Positions 12,201 through 23,127 of a stretch of 64,000 nt of DNA are shown here, one piece after another. The stretch covers positions 15,056,501 to 15,120,500 of the forward strand of contig NC_135566.1 in assembly GCF_964340395.1 (NCBI RefSeq), read 5' to 3'. The number at the start of each line of letters is the position of its first letter. Position 1 is the stretch's first letter. Under the pieces are notes generated by a model. The model did no database searches. It saw only the letters and a list, made by a program, of their open reading frames with translations, and was not told the DNA's origin. The translations under genes and the position numbers were made by a program. The stretch comes from Glandiceps talaboti (taxonomy: Eukaryota > Hemichordata > Enteropneusta > Spengelidae).

Positions 12201-15200
12201 AGCTCAATATCTAAATGTGAAGCCCCTAATGTCATATCAGTTGTTATCAGTTTTACTGACCCATTATCAGTGACATTGTAAATAGCTTTAGAGATGCAAA
12301 CAATTTTTTTATGACACCCGACTTGGTTGGCTCACCAAGTCGGGAAAGTCGCACTTGAACCACTAATGCAAAAATCCGTCATGCACTTCCGTGATCTACC
12401 ACATGCATCGAACAACAATACTTTAAGTTTGTGTCTATCTTAGTAAATCGAAACCTTGATTGACAGAGTAGTATCTCATGTCACTTTATTTGACAGCTAG
12501 TTTGAGATTTGGTGGTGAACCCATCTCTTACAGTGATCACCTGTTATTGGTGGGTGATGCTGCTGGAATGATAGACCCTATGACAGGTATTGTACAATAA
12601 CATCCCATTTATTATTCTTGAGTTTCTATTCCAAAATATATTTCTAACTCTCAAAAATGCTTAAACGAGAAACACTACTCCAGGAAATAGAGACATTTTC
12701 ATATAAACTATGGAGAGAGTCATTTCATGATTTTACATCACATACAATTACTTGTGATTTCAGATGAACATCAAATTGATCTTGTGCTTTGCTGTGTGGC
12801 GTTGCATCATGGGAGTCATCAGTAGAAATAATGTATTCATGGTTGAAACATTCATGACTCCTGAGTGCTTATTCACTTCAGTGTACTCTTTGCAGTGTCC
12901 GACGACAAAGAGAACCTATAAAGGCACAAGATCAACTTGATGTTTCTCTGAAATCGCAAGTAATTGTAGGTGATGTAAAATCATGAAATGACTCTCCAGA
13001 ACCTTTAGTTTATGAAAATGCATTTATTGGACTAATGTTCCTCTTTAACAGTTTGACCAAATGTAGGAATATATGATTACCATATCTCCAGATTTCCACA
13101 AATATTACAGCAGAGACTGATGGCACCACTTCCTGAATGGCATAATTTGATTTTGTGAGACATCAAAAGTATCATTAGAGTAATTTTTCTATAGGAAGAT
13201 ATTACACAGCAAAGATGTGTTTAATAAACAAAATGATGGCTTCTGTGTTTGTGTATGTTGATATGTGTAGGTGAAGGTATCCACCATGCCATGGATGGGG
13301 GGCGCATTGCTGCCAAATTTCTTATGGAAGCATTGTCTCATGGTAACTATGACAACCAAGTGATGGAGATATATCATGATAGATGGATGGAAGAGTTTGG
13401 ATCAGACTTTGCCTGGTAAGTGAGTTTCTTAAATCTAATTATCAACAGAGCAGGGTTTTATTGCTTGAATTTGTGATGTACTGCTGTTACTTCAACCTAA
13501 AATGTTGTTTCCTTTCTCAGCTAAAGAAGACTGAGTGATATAGCCAAAATATACTTAGTAAATTATTTATGCTTCGAGTTCAGAACTAATACAAAATATG
13601 ATTGTTTCAATTATTGAAAACAATTTTTTTCTAGTATACTATCATCAGTCTTTGGCATAAATCTCAATTCAGAGAATACTACTTTCAAAGTGACAGAATA
13701 ATGCCTTCAGAATACTAGTATTCAAATTTGAAGCTATTCCTCAATGGTCTTGTATCGCTACCTACTTAGACATGGGCAGTGTTGTACTGCCCTCTATAGA
13801 GTATACACAATATAATTTATCTTTTGTTTTTCTTTACATTTCCAGGTCCTGCCAGATAACACAAATATTGTACCGTTTTCCAATTCTCCTTGATGCTGCC
13901 ACAGCAGCAGTTGCCAGAAAGGGTAAATTTTGTGCTAATATTCTCTTCGTCATTTTTGAATTTCAATATTATTTTTAACGAACGGCAACAATATCCATGT
14001 GTATTGGCTTACTGTATTAAGCTTAATGTAGCCACACAAATGTGTAATGTTGCTTTTTGCTTCCTGACTGATTTTTCTTCAAATTAAATTAGTTTGCCTT
14101 TTGTAGAAAACCTCTTTTCTTTGCACTTTATGAAGATGCCTGTTAACCATGATTTGCTGTCAATCTTAGCACCTTCTACTCTTTTCTGAGAATTTCACAA
14201 CTGCCATCTTGGCAACAATTTTTTTTTTTAAATTTTGATGACTGGCTCATATTGTGACTCTCCTAGATGGCAGTATCTATTTTGCGCAAATAGGTATAAT
14301 TCTAATATACTTCAAATATATTTAAACTATACTTTTATCATACTTATTTGGTGCAAATAAGTTTACTTTTACTATACTTGAAGTATACTTTACATATAGT
14401 GTATTTTGATAATGAATAACATGTACATGTTAAAGAATTTGACAGGCTGTCTTATGATATAAACAAGACATCTCTAAACATGTGCAATGTAGTTTATATA
14501 TTCGTGTATATATCACTAATAACTATGACAACAGCTGTAACCTCTGAGACATACTGCTAGGTGTATGTTTTAATGCTGGATCATACATACGTAGTAAGAC
14601 AATAAGGCCAACACAAATAAAGATCATTTAGTGTCCTTTTGATTCTCTTCAGACTGTATAGGAGGTACAATTTACCCCCCTTCAATTTTAAATATACTCT
14701 CCTCAGTTCAGAAGGTACAATTTATTCCCCTCAGTTCAGAAGGTACATTTTACTCCCCTCAGTTCAGGAGGTACAATATACTCCCCTCAGTTCAGGAGGT
14801 ATAATATAGTCCCTCAGTTCAGGAGGTACAATAAATATACTCTCCTCAGTTCAGGAGGTACAATAAATATACTCTCCTCAGTTCAGGAGGTACAATTTAT
14901 TCCCCTCAGTTCAGGACATACAATTTACTTCCCTCAGTTCACTTCTTAACAAGTTATTTTTAGAATGTAAAATGACTAATCTTCCTTGGAATGATTTTTA
15001 GCTTGGGAAAGTATAGGCAAAATTACATATAGACTTATCATCAAGCAAAAAAATATTCACTCATAAAAGATTACAATGGTGGCTATAAAAATAAAAAGGA
15101 CAAACGGAATGGAGAGAAAGTACAAGTGTGATGGATAACACTTACAATTTAGTTTAACAGCCACATGTCACGACTTCCAACTTTCCCGCCAATATTTGAA

Positions 15201-16747
15201 CAATTTTTTTCATAATTTTTTTCACTGCAGTTTAATACTTTTAGGCCAAAGTCACAAAAATTTGCTTTATTAAATCATTCTAATGAAAATTTGGGTTGAA
15301 ATTTTATTATATTTACAAAATTTCATCAATATTAAGCTTCTATTTATGGCGACAATATTACGATAACAAATTTGAACAATTTCTTCATTAATATTTGCCA
15401 CCTTTGAATTTATTTTTAGACAAACATTACAGAAATTTGCTTCATTAGAATCATGCTAGTGAAAATTTGGGTAAAAAAGTTTTCTAAAATTTCATCAAAA
15501 TTTAGCTTCTACTTTTGTGTTCACATCTTTCTGGCAGTCAAATCACATGACAGTTGAAGACCTTGGAGAATACCCAAGGGTTTCGTACTTGCAGTCTGTT
15601 GACTTGAGTCTATTGATACAGCAAAGAACACAAACTTAATTTGCTCTCCATTTAACTCTCATGTTAGCTTGTGGGCTGAGTAAATGAAATGTACAAACTA
15701 ACCCCAAGTCAATGAAATTATAGAACAACAAGTTGTATAAATAGAACAGATTTAATTACACGGTTGGTGAAATTGACATTTTCAGTGAATACATGGCTTA
15801 GACAAAAGTGTGAGTGAACAAACACCACAAGGGTCATTAATAATGGATGCACGGCTGTTCTATTTAGATTGTTGTGTGTTCATTGTGTGTCAAGGTGTCA
15901 GGTTGGATAAATAAAAACCTGTATTTGACTTTAATGACATTTCAACTCCGACGCCTCAATTGTTTTAGTCATGTCTCTGGTGTTTTTTTGAAGATCATTG
16001 AATAAATCATGCCACAGCTCACTCACACAGAGATAGACCCAAGAAATTTTGACAGCCTAGCTCTCATTTTCTGAAAACAACAGAAGTTTTGAAGAGATGA
16101 GAAAATCTAATGATACGCACACAAGATTATTTTAGAGTAAAAACCTGACTGACTAGTTTTTGTTTTTCTAATTTGAAATTATTGTTACTATTATTATTTG
16201 AATTCTTAAAGAAATGCACTACACTTTATGTCTCGGTGCATTGTACAACAAACGAAAAAAAAATGAAAATGATATAACTGGGCCAGGTACGAAAACACAG
16301 AAAAAAACCCCACCAATAAAATAACGTTTCAGAACAAATAACATAAAAAAATTGGTGGTCATAATTTCATTCAAATCCAAAGGATATAATTTCAGAAGAC
16401 AGCTTTTCAACAAAATGCAAAAAAAAATAAAAAAATAAAAATTAAAAAAATCAGGTTCCGGTAGAAAAACAAATTACTCACAAAGAGAATCACACAATTA
16501 AAATGGGGAGTCAAATCTGTCCCTGCATTGTTATCTTTCCATTTTGTAATTTTTTGATTTATACAGAAAGAAATATGTCATTTTTCTTACCACAGGTGAC
16601 AAATTCTTGACTCGCTGGGCAGATATCATGACAGGAAGAGTTCCCAAGATTCATCTGTTAAAACCTGAATTTGTCATAGTGATAACCTTTGAACTCATGA
16701 AGTTGATTGGGCAGAGACTGGTTGGCACCAAACCCAAGACAGAATAA
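6127..16747 (+). CDS. Geranylgeranyl-reductase-family FAD-dependent oxidoreductase, 3' seven exons (5' partial)
   Basis: Seven exons (6127-6263, 7391-7662, 10185-10364, 12497-12586, 13271-13415, 13846-13922, 16596-16747) join in a continuous frame of 351 codons including a TAA stop. All splice sites are GT/AG and all phases agree. The product carries the second FAD-contact motif of the class A flavoprotein monooxygenase fold, VGDAAGMIDPMTGEGIHHAM (exons 4-5), and VLVCADGAPSKLG in exon 2, typical of the NAD(P)H/FAD part of this fold. This motif order matches the geranylgeranyl/digeranylgeranylglycerophospholipid reductase family, which uses reduced FAD to saturate isoprenoid double bonds in prokaryotes and plastids. 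The N-terminal GxGxxG segment is missing, so the gene starts upstream. The substrate in animals is unknown. It converges with TTC28. Family assignment is firm; function is inference. Confidence 0.85.
6264..7390 (+). other. Oxidoreductase intron 1
   Basis: GTAAGT to ACAG. It contains G-rich tracts at about 6285-6320 and otherwise AT-rich unique sequence. Near 6650-6750 the phrase TCTGT(A/G)TTTGTTGGACACT recurs three times as a short diverged tandem repeat. Confidence 0.75.
7391..7662 (+). CDS. Oxidoreductase exon 2
   Basis: The exon encodes about 91 residues: AGADLQENCGVSKVEFDKNE, then a strand-rich segment, then RVLVCADGAPSKLGLSLGI, then PPGGTCSRSYVEPGTHKF. The phrase V-x-V-x-A-D-G-A-x-S is the conserved motif for flavin and pyridine-nucleotide contact in this fold. 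Donor GTAAGA; it ends with one base of a Gly codon. Confidence 0.88.
7703..7749. repeat. Three abutting perfect palindromes
   Basis: AACGTC-GT-GACGTT (7703-7716), TTTCAC-TG-GTGAAA (7721-7734) and ATCGGT-GTTG-ACCGAT (7734-7749) follow one another, with four bases between the first two and one shared base between the last two. Each could extrude as a small hairpin. No family is recognised. Confidence 0.7.
9228..9290. repeat. 20-bp tandem repeat carrying octamer motifs
   Basis: About three units of TATGTTATTTGCATATTCAG and close variants. Two exact ATTTGCAT octamers (9257-9264 and 9277-9284) and a related TTTTGCAT (9237-9244) occur at 20-bp spacing. The octamer is the classical POU-factor site; binding is not shown. 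Confidence 0.65.
9894..9926. repeat. (TATTG)n microsatellite
   Basis: About six copies of the pentanucleotide TATTG. Confidence 0.9.
10185..10364 (+). CDS. Oxidoreductase exon 3
   Basis: Acceptor TTTTGTAG, donor GTAAGA. It encodes GYAALFRHPGDELNYCVYII and then a helical stretch ending NFKVERMKA. In this fold it corresponds to the beta-sheet and helix that line the substrate cavity. Both ends are phase 1. Confidence 0.85.
11146..11158. promoter_or_regulatory. X-box-like RFX site
   Basis: GTTGCC-T-AGCAAC fits the RFX X-box consensus (GTNRCC, 0-3 bases, RGYAAC), and the flanks extend the palindrome to CACTGTTGC...GCAACAGTG. It lies within an intron. Regulatory function is inferred from the motif only. 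Confidence 0.35.
12317..12344. repeat. GC-rich hairpin with perfect 11-bp stem
   Basis: CCCGACTTGGT, loop TGGCTC, ACCAAGTCGGG. It is unusually GC-rich for this AT-rich intron. No flanking T-run terminator or known structured RNA was recognised. Confidence 0.7.
12497..12586 (+). CDS. Oxidoreductase exon 4 (FAD-contact motif)
   Basis: Acceptor TTGACAG, donor GTATTG. The exon encodes ASLRFGGEPISYSDHLLLVG followed by DAAGMIDPMTG. The GDAAG-x-x-x-P-x-T-G phrase binds the FAD diphosphate and ribityl part in this flavoprotein family and is the strongest evidence for the assignment. Confidence 0.9.
12694..13020. mobile_element. Intronic fold-back MITE with ~95-bp arms
   Basis: The left arm from 12694 (CATTTTCATATAAACTATGG, then GTCATTTCATGATTTTACAT, ending GATCTTGTGC) is repeated in reverse complement ending at 13020 (TTTATGAAAATG). 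Identity is high over about 95 bp. Between the arms lie about 140 bp of unrelated sequence. It sits inside the intron between exons 4 and 5. A target duplication could not be fixed by eye. Confidence 0.85.
13271..13415 (+). CDS. Oxidoreductase exon 5
   Basis: Acceptor TGTGTAG, donor GTAAGT. It continues the FAD motif as GEGIHHAMDGGRIAAKFLME, then a helix ending MEEFGSDFAW. GEGI-x-x-A-x-x-x-G is the conserved helix that caps the flavin. The final Trp codon is split across the intron. Confidence 0.9.
13846..13922 (+). CDS. Oxidoreductase exon 6
   Basis: Acceptor TTTCCAG, donor GTAAAT. It encodes SCQITQILYRFPILLDAATA followed by AVARKG, an amphipathic C-terminal helix. The phases match the neighbouring exons exactly. 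Confidence 0.85.
13923..16595 (+). other. Oxidoreductase intron 6
   Basis: About 2.7 kb. It contains a ~30-bp minisatellite at about 14680-14945 and a diverged direct duplication of about 180 bp at about 15190-15530 (shared phrases AAATTTGCTT and GAAAATTTGGGT, AAATTTCATCAA and TAGCTTCTA). No gene was seen. Confidence 0.75.
14680..14945. repeat. Minisatellite, CCTCAGTTCAGGAGGTACAA type
   Basis: About nine units of roughly 28-35 bp, each with CTCCCCTCAGTTCAGGAGGT and a variable AT-rich spacer (ACAATTTA, ATAATATAG, ACAATAAATATA). Confidence 0.9.
16596..16747 (+). CDS. Oxidoreductase exon 7 (terminal) with stop
   Basis: Acceptor TTACCACAG. It encodes GDKFLTRWADIMTGRVPKIH, then LLKPEFVIVITFELMKLIGQ and a basic tail KTE before TAA at 16745-16747. 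The hydrophobic PEFVIVITFELM stretch could associate with membrane, as in reductases of lipid-linked substrates; this is inference. Confidence 0.88.
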
Positions 16748-16801
16748 CCTTTCTCAATTTTTTTCTCTGAGTTTTTTTTTTTTTTTTTTTTAGAATAATG
16801 C

Positions 16802-16807
16802 AATAAA
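16802..16807 (+). terminator. Candidate polyadenylation signal of the oxidoreductase
   Basis: AATAAA 55 bases after the stop, preceded by a long T-run. A second AATAAA at 17526-17531 could serve a longer 3' UTR. Confidence 0.45.
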
Positions 16808-17734
16808 TGCAAAGTGTCTTTTCAATGCAAGTCTTTCCAATTGTTAGTAGAAATTCAAAGATGAGTAAAACTTACCTATTAGTGTGTCTCAACTGATGAC
16901 AAACTCTCATTTCAATGTCTGCAGCCAACATGATTAATGGCGGCCATCTTGCCGTCAGGTGATCGATCCATCAATTTTCATCATCTGCAACCAAATTATG
17001 TTTTCCCCACTGTCCTTTTTTGAAGAATCTTGCATAATGTTATATAATGTAAGTATTCTCTCAAGAAAAGGTCTCAGAAACCACTTACACCTTCCGTATT
17101 TGTCAATTACTGAGCAAGAAGGGAGAATCTGTCTGACGACTGCTTGATACTATTCTCTGGAGGTTTTTGTGTCCTTGAACAATTCAGGAAATACACTGCA
17201 TTATTATTCATGTACAACAATTTTCAATTACACCTGGTCTAAATCAAACTCCCCTTTGATTGGCTGCCAAACAACTACCACATTCCACTGACCAATGGAC
17301 ATCCAGTATTTACAATGAATATTCATAGATTGTGAATATCACCTGTTATGAAATGATGTACTTTTGTTACAAACAAGACTACTGTCTTTCAGGGAAAATC
17401 ATTTATTTGTTCACTGATTTTTGAAGTCTCTGAGTGCAATTTCTTCAAAGATACCAGACAATTAGTATGTCTGTTGTTAATAGAAAAACATCTGCTTTTT
17501 CGCAAATTATTTTTAGAATGAGAGAAATAAAAACTATTTCAATATATTCTTGTCATTTATTTTTACTACATAACCATTATGAGATAAAGTGTGAGACTTA
17601 ATAATTCTGAAAGTGTAAATTTAATCACTACAATAAAAATATTAAAATAATTAATATTATTGCTTTGTGTTTATTTTCATGATATTGAATAGTACAAAAG
17701 CAAGTATATGGGATGAAAAAAATTCGTCAACCTA

Positions 17735-17862
17735 TTTTGGCGGGAAAGTGCTAGGCAAACGTTCAAATTTTTGGCTGGAAAGTGGTGGGCAAAGGTTCAA
17801 ATTTTTGGTGGGAAAGTGGTGGGTAAAGGTTAAAAATTTTTGGCGGGAAAGTAGTAAGAAGG
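17735..17862. repeat. ~40-bp tandem repeat (GGCGGGAAAGTG)
   Basis: Three to four units of the form GGCGGGAAAGTG...GGGCAAAGGTTCAAATTTTT. It creates a short open frame rich in repeated Trp/Lys that is not a gene. Confidence 0.85.
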
Positions 17863-18016
17863 TTCTAACAACTGTCACTTTGCATCCCATCATCAGTCAA
17901 CTACATTGAAAGTGACACTGGTAGGATACAAATTTCTGGATATAAATGTTAAGAATATGAATCAGAATTTTCAAATATTTCAAATATGACTTGTTATGGG
18001 GTTGATATAAAGTATG

Positions 18017-18018
18017 TC

Positions 18019-18050
<32 letters not shown>

Positions 18051-18075
18051 CATCAGTGTGTCTGTGTGTGTGTGT
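18017..18075. repeat. (TG)n microsatellite
   Basis: Two TG runs separated by CATCAGTGTGTC. Confidence 0.9.
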
Positions 18076-18183
18076 CATTGGGTTGGTAGTATATGAAGAA
18101 ATGCTGGTTGAAGTAACATTGTGTACATTACAGTTGACAATGTCCATCAAAATAATGGTCAACAATTACATCATTCATAACAT

Positions 18184-18445
18184 GTAAGAACCTGGGATTG
18201 AAACATAGGCCTTTAGGTGGAACACTGCAACTTCATAGTTAGGTAATAATATTGGCACTTGTATCATTTCTACAACTAGATCATTCACAACGGGACTAAT
18301 GTAAGAACCTGGGATTGAAACATGGGCCTTTAAGTGGAACACTACAACTTCATAGTTAGGTAATAATATTGGCACTTGTATCATTTCTACAACTAGATCA
18401 TTCACAACGGGACTGATAATATAATACTAACATAAGAACCTGGGA
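18184..18445. repeat. 117-bp tandem duplication
   Basis: The units begin GTAAGAACCTGGGATTGAAA at 18184 and 18301 with very few differences. A partial third unit starts at about 18432 after a 14-bp insertion. The unit length is divisible by three, which explains a repeating 39-residue open frame on the - strand. Confidence 0.9.
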
Positions 18446-18667
18446 TAGAAACATAGGCCTTTAATATTTGGATTATTTTCAAGAGAAACAGTTAAATGCT
18501 AAATGCTGATACATATTGTAAAAACATCACAATATCTGAACCTCTGGCTCCTACATCAACACAAAATGACAGGAAAACCAACTTCATGTAAATTATTTGC
18601 ATTTTTTATTAATTTAAACTTTCAAGCTTGGAATAACACTTGTTACAATGTCAGCATCAGTATTTTC

Positions 18668-18668
<1 letters not shown>

Positions 18669-18698
<30 letters not shown>

Positions 18699-18702
18699 TA
18701 AT
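18669..18702. repeat. (AAT)n microsatellite
   Basis: ATA/AAT triplets, interrupted once near the right end. Confidence 0.9.
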
Positions 18703-20532
18703 AGTAAAATTCTTCCAAAAAAAAAATTTGATACATTGTTCCCATGGTAACATCTACCTGTAGGGAAAAACCACAGGTTTGAAAAATATACCATTATACC
18801 AAATATATACAAATTTTTGGGTAATAATGTAAAAAATACTGTTAGTGTTGGAAGGTTTGAGGCCACTTTATGGGTTGCTTTTCACGTTTGAAAAACAGGC
18901 AAAAAGCACGGTTAAAATATTACAATATTTACAGGAAATATATTCCATTACACACACACATTCATGCTAAGAAAAGAAAGTTTTGATGATGTTGAAAAAT
19001 ACAAATTTTTGTGAATTATTACTTTATTTTTAGCATTTATGGCAAACTATAATAAATATTAGAAGTATGTATACTCTGTATTTTTTTTTTTTTTTAAAAA
19101 TCAAATAATGTAGTGATTGTATTTCTGAATTTTTTGAAATTTTGTAATTGTGAGTAGTTGATAAAAAAATTCATTTTGTTAAAGCCCATTGAACGTATTG
19201 AAGGTTGTGTTTTTCACACTTTCTGATCGACAGGTCAAAGGTCAACTTTTGTGAATGGTGGCAACAAACAACTTGGGAGTTGCCAACAGCTTGGGAGATT
19301 TTGCAACAATGTTCCATTAAGTACTATGCAATTAAAATGTGATTTGAATGTAGCTTAAATTTCATTACTATTCTGTGTGTGAAATCTAAATAAGACAGCC
19401 CATACACAATAACCATATATACCAGTCAGAGGGTTGGGGGATGTCTTGATATTGGAGAGCGCCCTCAGTGGTGAAAGAAACCTGTTTCTGTATTTGCATA
19501 TTTCCTTTTTATATGGCACAAAACAGATGCATTGTCAATAAATATAACTTTCTAAAAACAGTCTGACTGGCTATATACAGCATAATAGTTTATAAAACAA
19601 AACAAAAATGAATAATTGTAGTGGTGAATCTAAATTTGCAATAAATACCACAACATAATACTGTTGTATGTAATAATAATCCTTACAGTTGCATTTGAGC
19701 AACTTTTTCTCGTATTTTTCAGAACTTGTCTACTTTACACTGCTTGAAACAGGTTCATATAAGAGAATGGCATTGAAAATTATTGCAGACACTTTAACCA
19801 CGTAATGTTAGCATTTTTGCTAAAGTTTGAGCGACTGAGAAGGCAGACATAAATTGATAAAGAGCATTGCATAGTTTTCTGAATGGTGTACTATCATTAT
19901 TATCATTCTGGTGGGAACCCCCATAAAATGACTGGAAAACTTGGACAGATTTTGCCCATCATTTTACAATAACTTGTTAAATACATAGATGCAGGGATTT
20001 GCCATTATAATACTATATGTATATTAGAATGAACTGGGTTGTATTTTTGACAAAGGCTAGAAACTTTAATATGGCAAAAGTGACTTGAAATTCAACAAAT
20101 ATTTTAATGAATTTGTGAAGTAGACAGTCTTTTAATGATGTTACCGAGTTTTGTGAGAATAGCAAATGTATCTACAACAACATATATACTAAAGGTACAA
20201 AATTTTTTGAGATTAAGCATGAAAAACCCCCAAACAGTTTAGAATGTCTGCAATAATCTGCCTTTCTGATAACCTTTACTGCTTTGACTGTCAATCATGT
20301 TGGGTTAAAGGTTATATATCCAAATATGGGCAAAAGGGGCCTGAACAAGACTTATGATTGGCTATACTTTTCATTACCATGACAACAAATGAAAAAAAAG
20401 CTGTAACAAAACCAAAATTCACCACAAAGTATTAATTATTGAGATTAGGGGGTTTGCTTTGCTGGCCTTCATGGCATTAATAATACATTTTGTATCTATA
20501 AAATTTAAAATATATACAAAAATATTGTCAAA

Positions 20533-20538
20533 TTTATT
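20533..20538 (-). terminator. Candidate TTC28 polyadenylation signal
   Basis: TTTATT on the + strand reads AATAAA on the transcript strand, about 410 bases after the TTC28 stop. It is the nearest canonical hexamer I saw by eye. Confidence 0.35.
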
Positions 20539-20944
20539 CAAAATTTGACTGTCGGTGATCAGAATATAATTCTCTGTGGCATAAACAGTATGCAGGTTAC
20601 TAAGGCATTTTTTTTCTATATGTTACAGAGGAACAGATCATTCACCATATAAAATGTATTTTGGTTTTCACATAATTTTGGATATACTGTATATTTGATT
20701 ACATCGTCAAGTCAACCTCAATTTCTTGAAGTAAACAAATAAGGCAACTTGTAAATTGGAAGTCGAATTTCTTCCGTAAAAAAAGTTGACAAATCAATAG
20801 TGTATTCTTGGTATGGGCAGGGTATTATTATTGTCTGTAAATGTCGTAGCACCCCTCTGGACATAACATAGATCAGTCTGTCTATTGAAATATGGACTTT
20901 GACATGATTTTTCAGGGGTGTGAAGCTTTACTAAATTACAGTGA

Positions 20945-23127
20945 TCAACAACTGGATGACTGTAACTTAATATCTTTTGGCATTACTTTTTTACCAGGAT
21001 ATGATGGTTTCACTGGACCATTTATTTGACCATTTTCTTTTCTATGATGGTCTTTTGTGTAATGTAGTCCCCCATTCATATGGGTAAAGTTCAACGTCCT
21101 TTTAAAATCCCCAGTTTTCATGGCAGTGTCAGTATTTTTCATGTAATCATCATGTCCTGATGGTTCTTCAGAAAATTCCAAATCGCTAGCATCCATGACG
21201 AGTGCGGCGTCCTCTAAGAGGTCGGCTCTTAGACTGATGGGTTGTCTGCTTCGTGGTGTATGCATGGATCCAGTGCTGCTCTGGGAAGAGAATGAGTTTT
21301 CCCGGCTACGACTGGAATGATATGGATCTTTCCTCATGGGGGGTCCTCTTGCTGACGGAACATGTATAACACTCGGAATGGAGGAAGTTGAGGAATACAA
21401 ACTACTGGTTGTGCTAGCAGAGCTTCCTGGTCTCGCTAGATGTCCGTAGGTATGATCCGGACTGATGTCAGTTTTAACTTTAGTTGGCGAATCTTGTCTC
21501 TGTCCTGGTTTGTACTCCGGTGGGGCGACGTACCCTCTAGGACTTGGCTCTCTCTGTTTTGGTGGCACATTCTCCATAGGTTTGCTATGAGTCCTTACTG
21601 GCAAGTTGGCCGTTGGACTTACTTTGCTAACACCAGCAGCTTGTTGGAATGACAACGGTTTAGTAGCATTTTCCTTAACAGTCGCCATGGTTGGCTTTTC
21701 ACTTGCTGAGACACTTTTCTTATCATGTGTACTAGAACCACCAGAAACAGCAGTGTCGGTATGACGACGCACTTCAAGTCTCGATGGCATAACATTTGCT
21801 TGTTGAAGTGTGGTTTTACTGCTATCTTTGTCTCTGAGAGAAGCTTGGTATAGAGATTTCGGTGGCTTTGCCTTCACAGGTGGTGGGATCTTCTTAGATG
21901 CACTACTACTGACACTGCTGTTAGACGGTGATGGTGGTTGGTATTTCGGAGGAGGAGTTTCAGGAGGAGTTAGACCGCTATGTGAACTGCTGCCACTCCT
22001 TCTGGAAGACCTGTTTTCCCGTACAGTACTAGCTGTATCTGTGTCAGACAGTTCCTGATTTGTACGACTTGTGAGTTCCTCACTTACAAGTCTTTGAGTT
22101 CTCTTGGTACTTTTCTCTTTAGATTCATTACTCTGTATGTTCCTCTTTGGAGCTATTTCAGGTTTCTTTGACAATACTGGTGGTGGATGATTCACTTGAG
22201 GGCTGGCACTTGTCTCCTCATCTTCAGTTTCTTCAATCTCCTCAATTTCTGGCTCTTCGTCGATTCGATGGTTTCCACTTGGGGAGACCTGTCTCTGCAT
22301 CATCTCAACAGCCTGCATATGTGCTCTAGTGTCACAGAGAACTTTGAGAGCGATTGCTTCAGGACCTTGAGGAGTTGTATTCACAGGTGATTGTTTGGTG
22401 CTCGGTTTGACAAAAGCACTAGGTCGAGTGCCATCAAGTCCTCCAAGTTTAACTGCAGCAGCTACAGATTGTTGTTTTGTTGCCGGGGCAACCTTAGGAT
22501 AATCATCCACCAAGTTCTTCTTCTTTGCCTCTTTAGTTTTTGATTTGCCGCCATACACTCTCCGGCTGCTGGCAAAGATGTCCTCTTCCTCATTCCCTTC
22601 CTCCTCATTCTGGAATGTTGGATTTATAGTTCCTGTCACAGGTTTCCGGGGCGATGCCTTATCGATCAAGTTTTCCTGAGATCCGTGTTTTCTTGATTTT
22701 TCCTTCTCTGTAAGTCTTTCACCTTCATCCTGACTGGAATTCCTTTTCCGATCAAATATTGATGTTATTCTGGGAGTAAACTGGAGATCGCTGTCCATGG
22801 AATGTCCACTAACGTTCTGTCTGCCATGAACGGCACAATATGATCCGTAGTCATCCCGGGACATCCTGTAGGGCGTGGAATGAGCTGTTGGCATATATGG
22901 CGACATTTCCGCAAATGCACCAGATATTCTCCGTGATTTTGGCAAGTCGCTATCCTTCCTGTTAGATCCGGGTGAAGAACCTTTCAGTGAATGGCTGGAT
23001 ATGATGGACATTCCAGATGTAGCGGACAAGGAAATTCCAGACAGGGATGCTCCTGACTGGGAAGATGTCAGACTTTCTAGGGATGAGGATGGTTCTAATG
23101 GCAGTGTCTTCAAAGCTTCTGATGGCT
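20945..23127 (-). CDS. TTC28 exon 13: disordered C-terminal tail and stop
   Basis: A 2,183-bp terminal exon (acceptor CCCAACAG) encoding 727 residues. It starts EPSEALKTLPLEPSSSLESL, matching the vertebrate Ser-rich start of the tail. It is dominated by Ser, Pro, Thr, Lys and Glu, has an acidic run (EEPEIEEIEETEDEE), SH3-type proline motifs (PPETPPPKYQPPSPSN; KKIPPPVKAKPPKS) and many Ser-Pro sites. It ends DIKLQSSSC then TGA; vertebrate TTC28 also ends with a Ser-rich stretch and a terminal Cys. Only the two ends and short motifs are conserved. Confidence 0.93.

Larger units (their letters stand above)
10365..12496 (+). other. Oxidoreductase intron 3
   Basis: About 2.1 kb of AT-rich sequence. 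It contains an RFX X-box-like palindrome at 11146-11158 and a perfect 11-bp-stem hairpin at 12317-12344. Nothing coding was seen. Confidence 0.75.
16748..20944. other. Convergent intergenic region
   Basis: It lies between the stop codons of two converging genes and holds both 3' UTRs. It contains a GGCGGGAAAGT tandem repeat, a TG tract, a duplicated 117-bp block and an ATA tract, listed separately. Nothing else with coding or RNA-gene character was seen. Confidence 0.7.
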
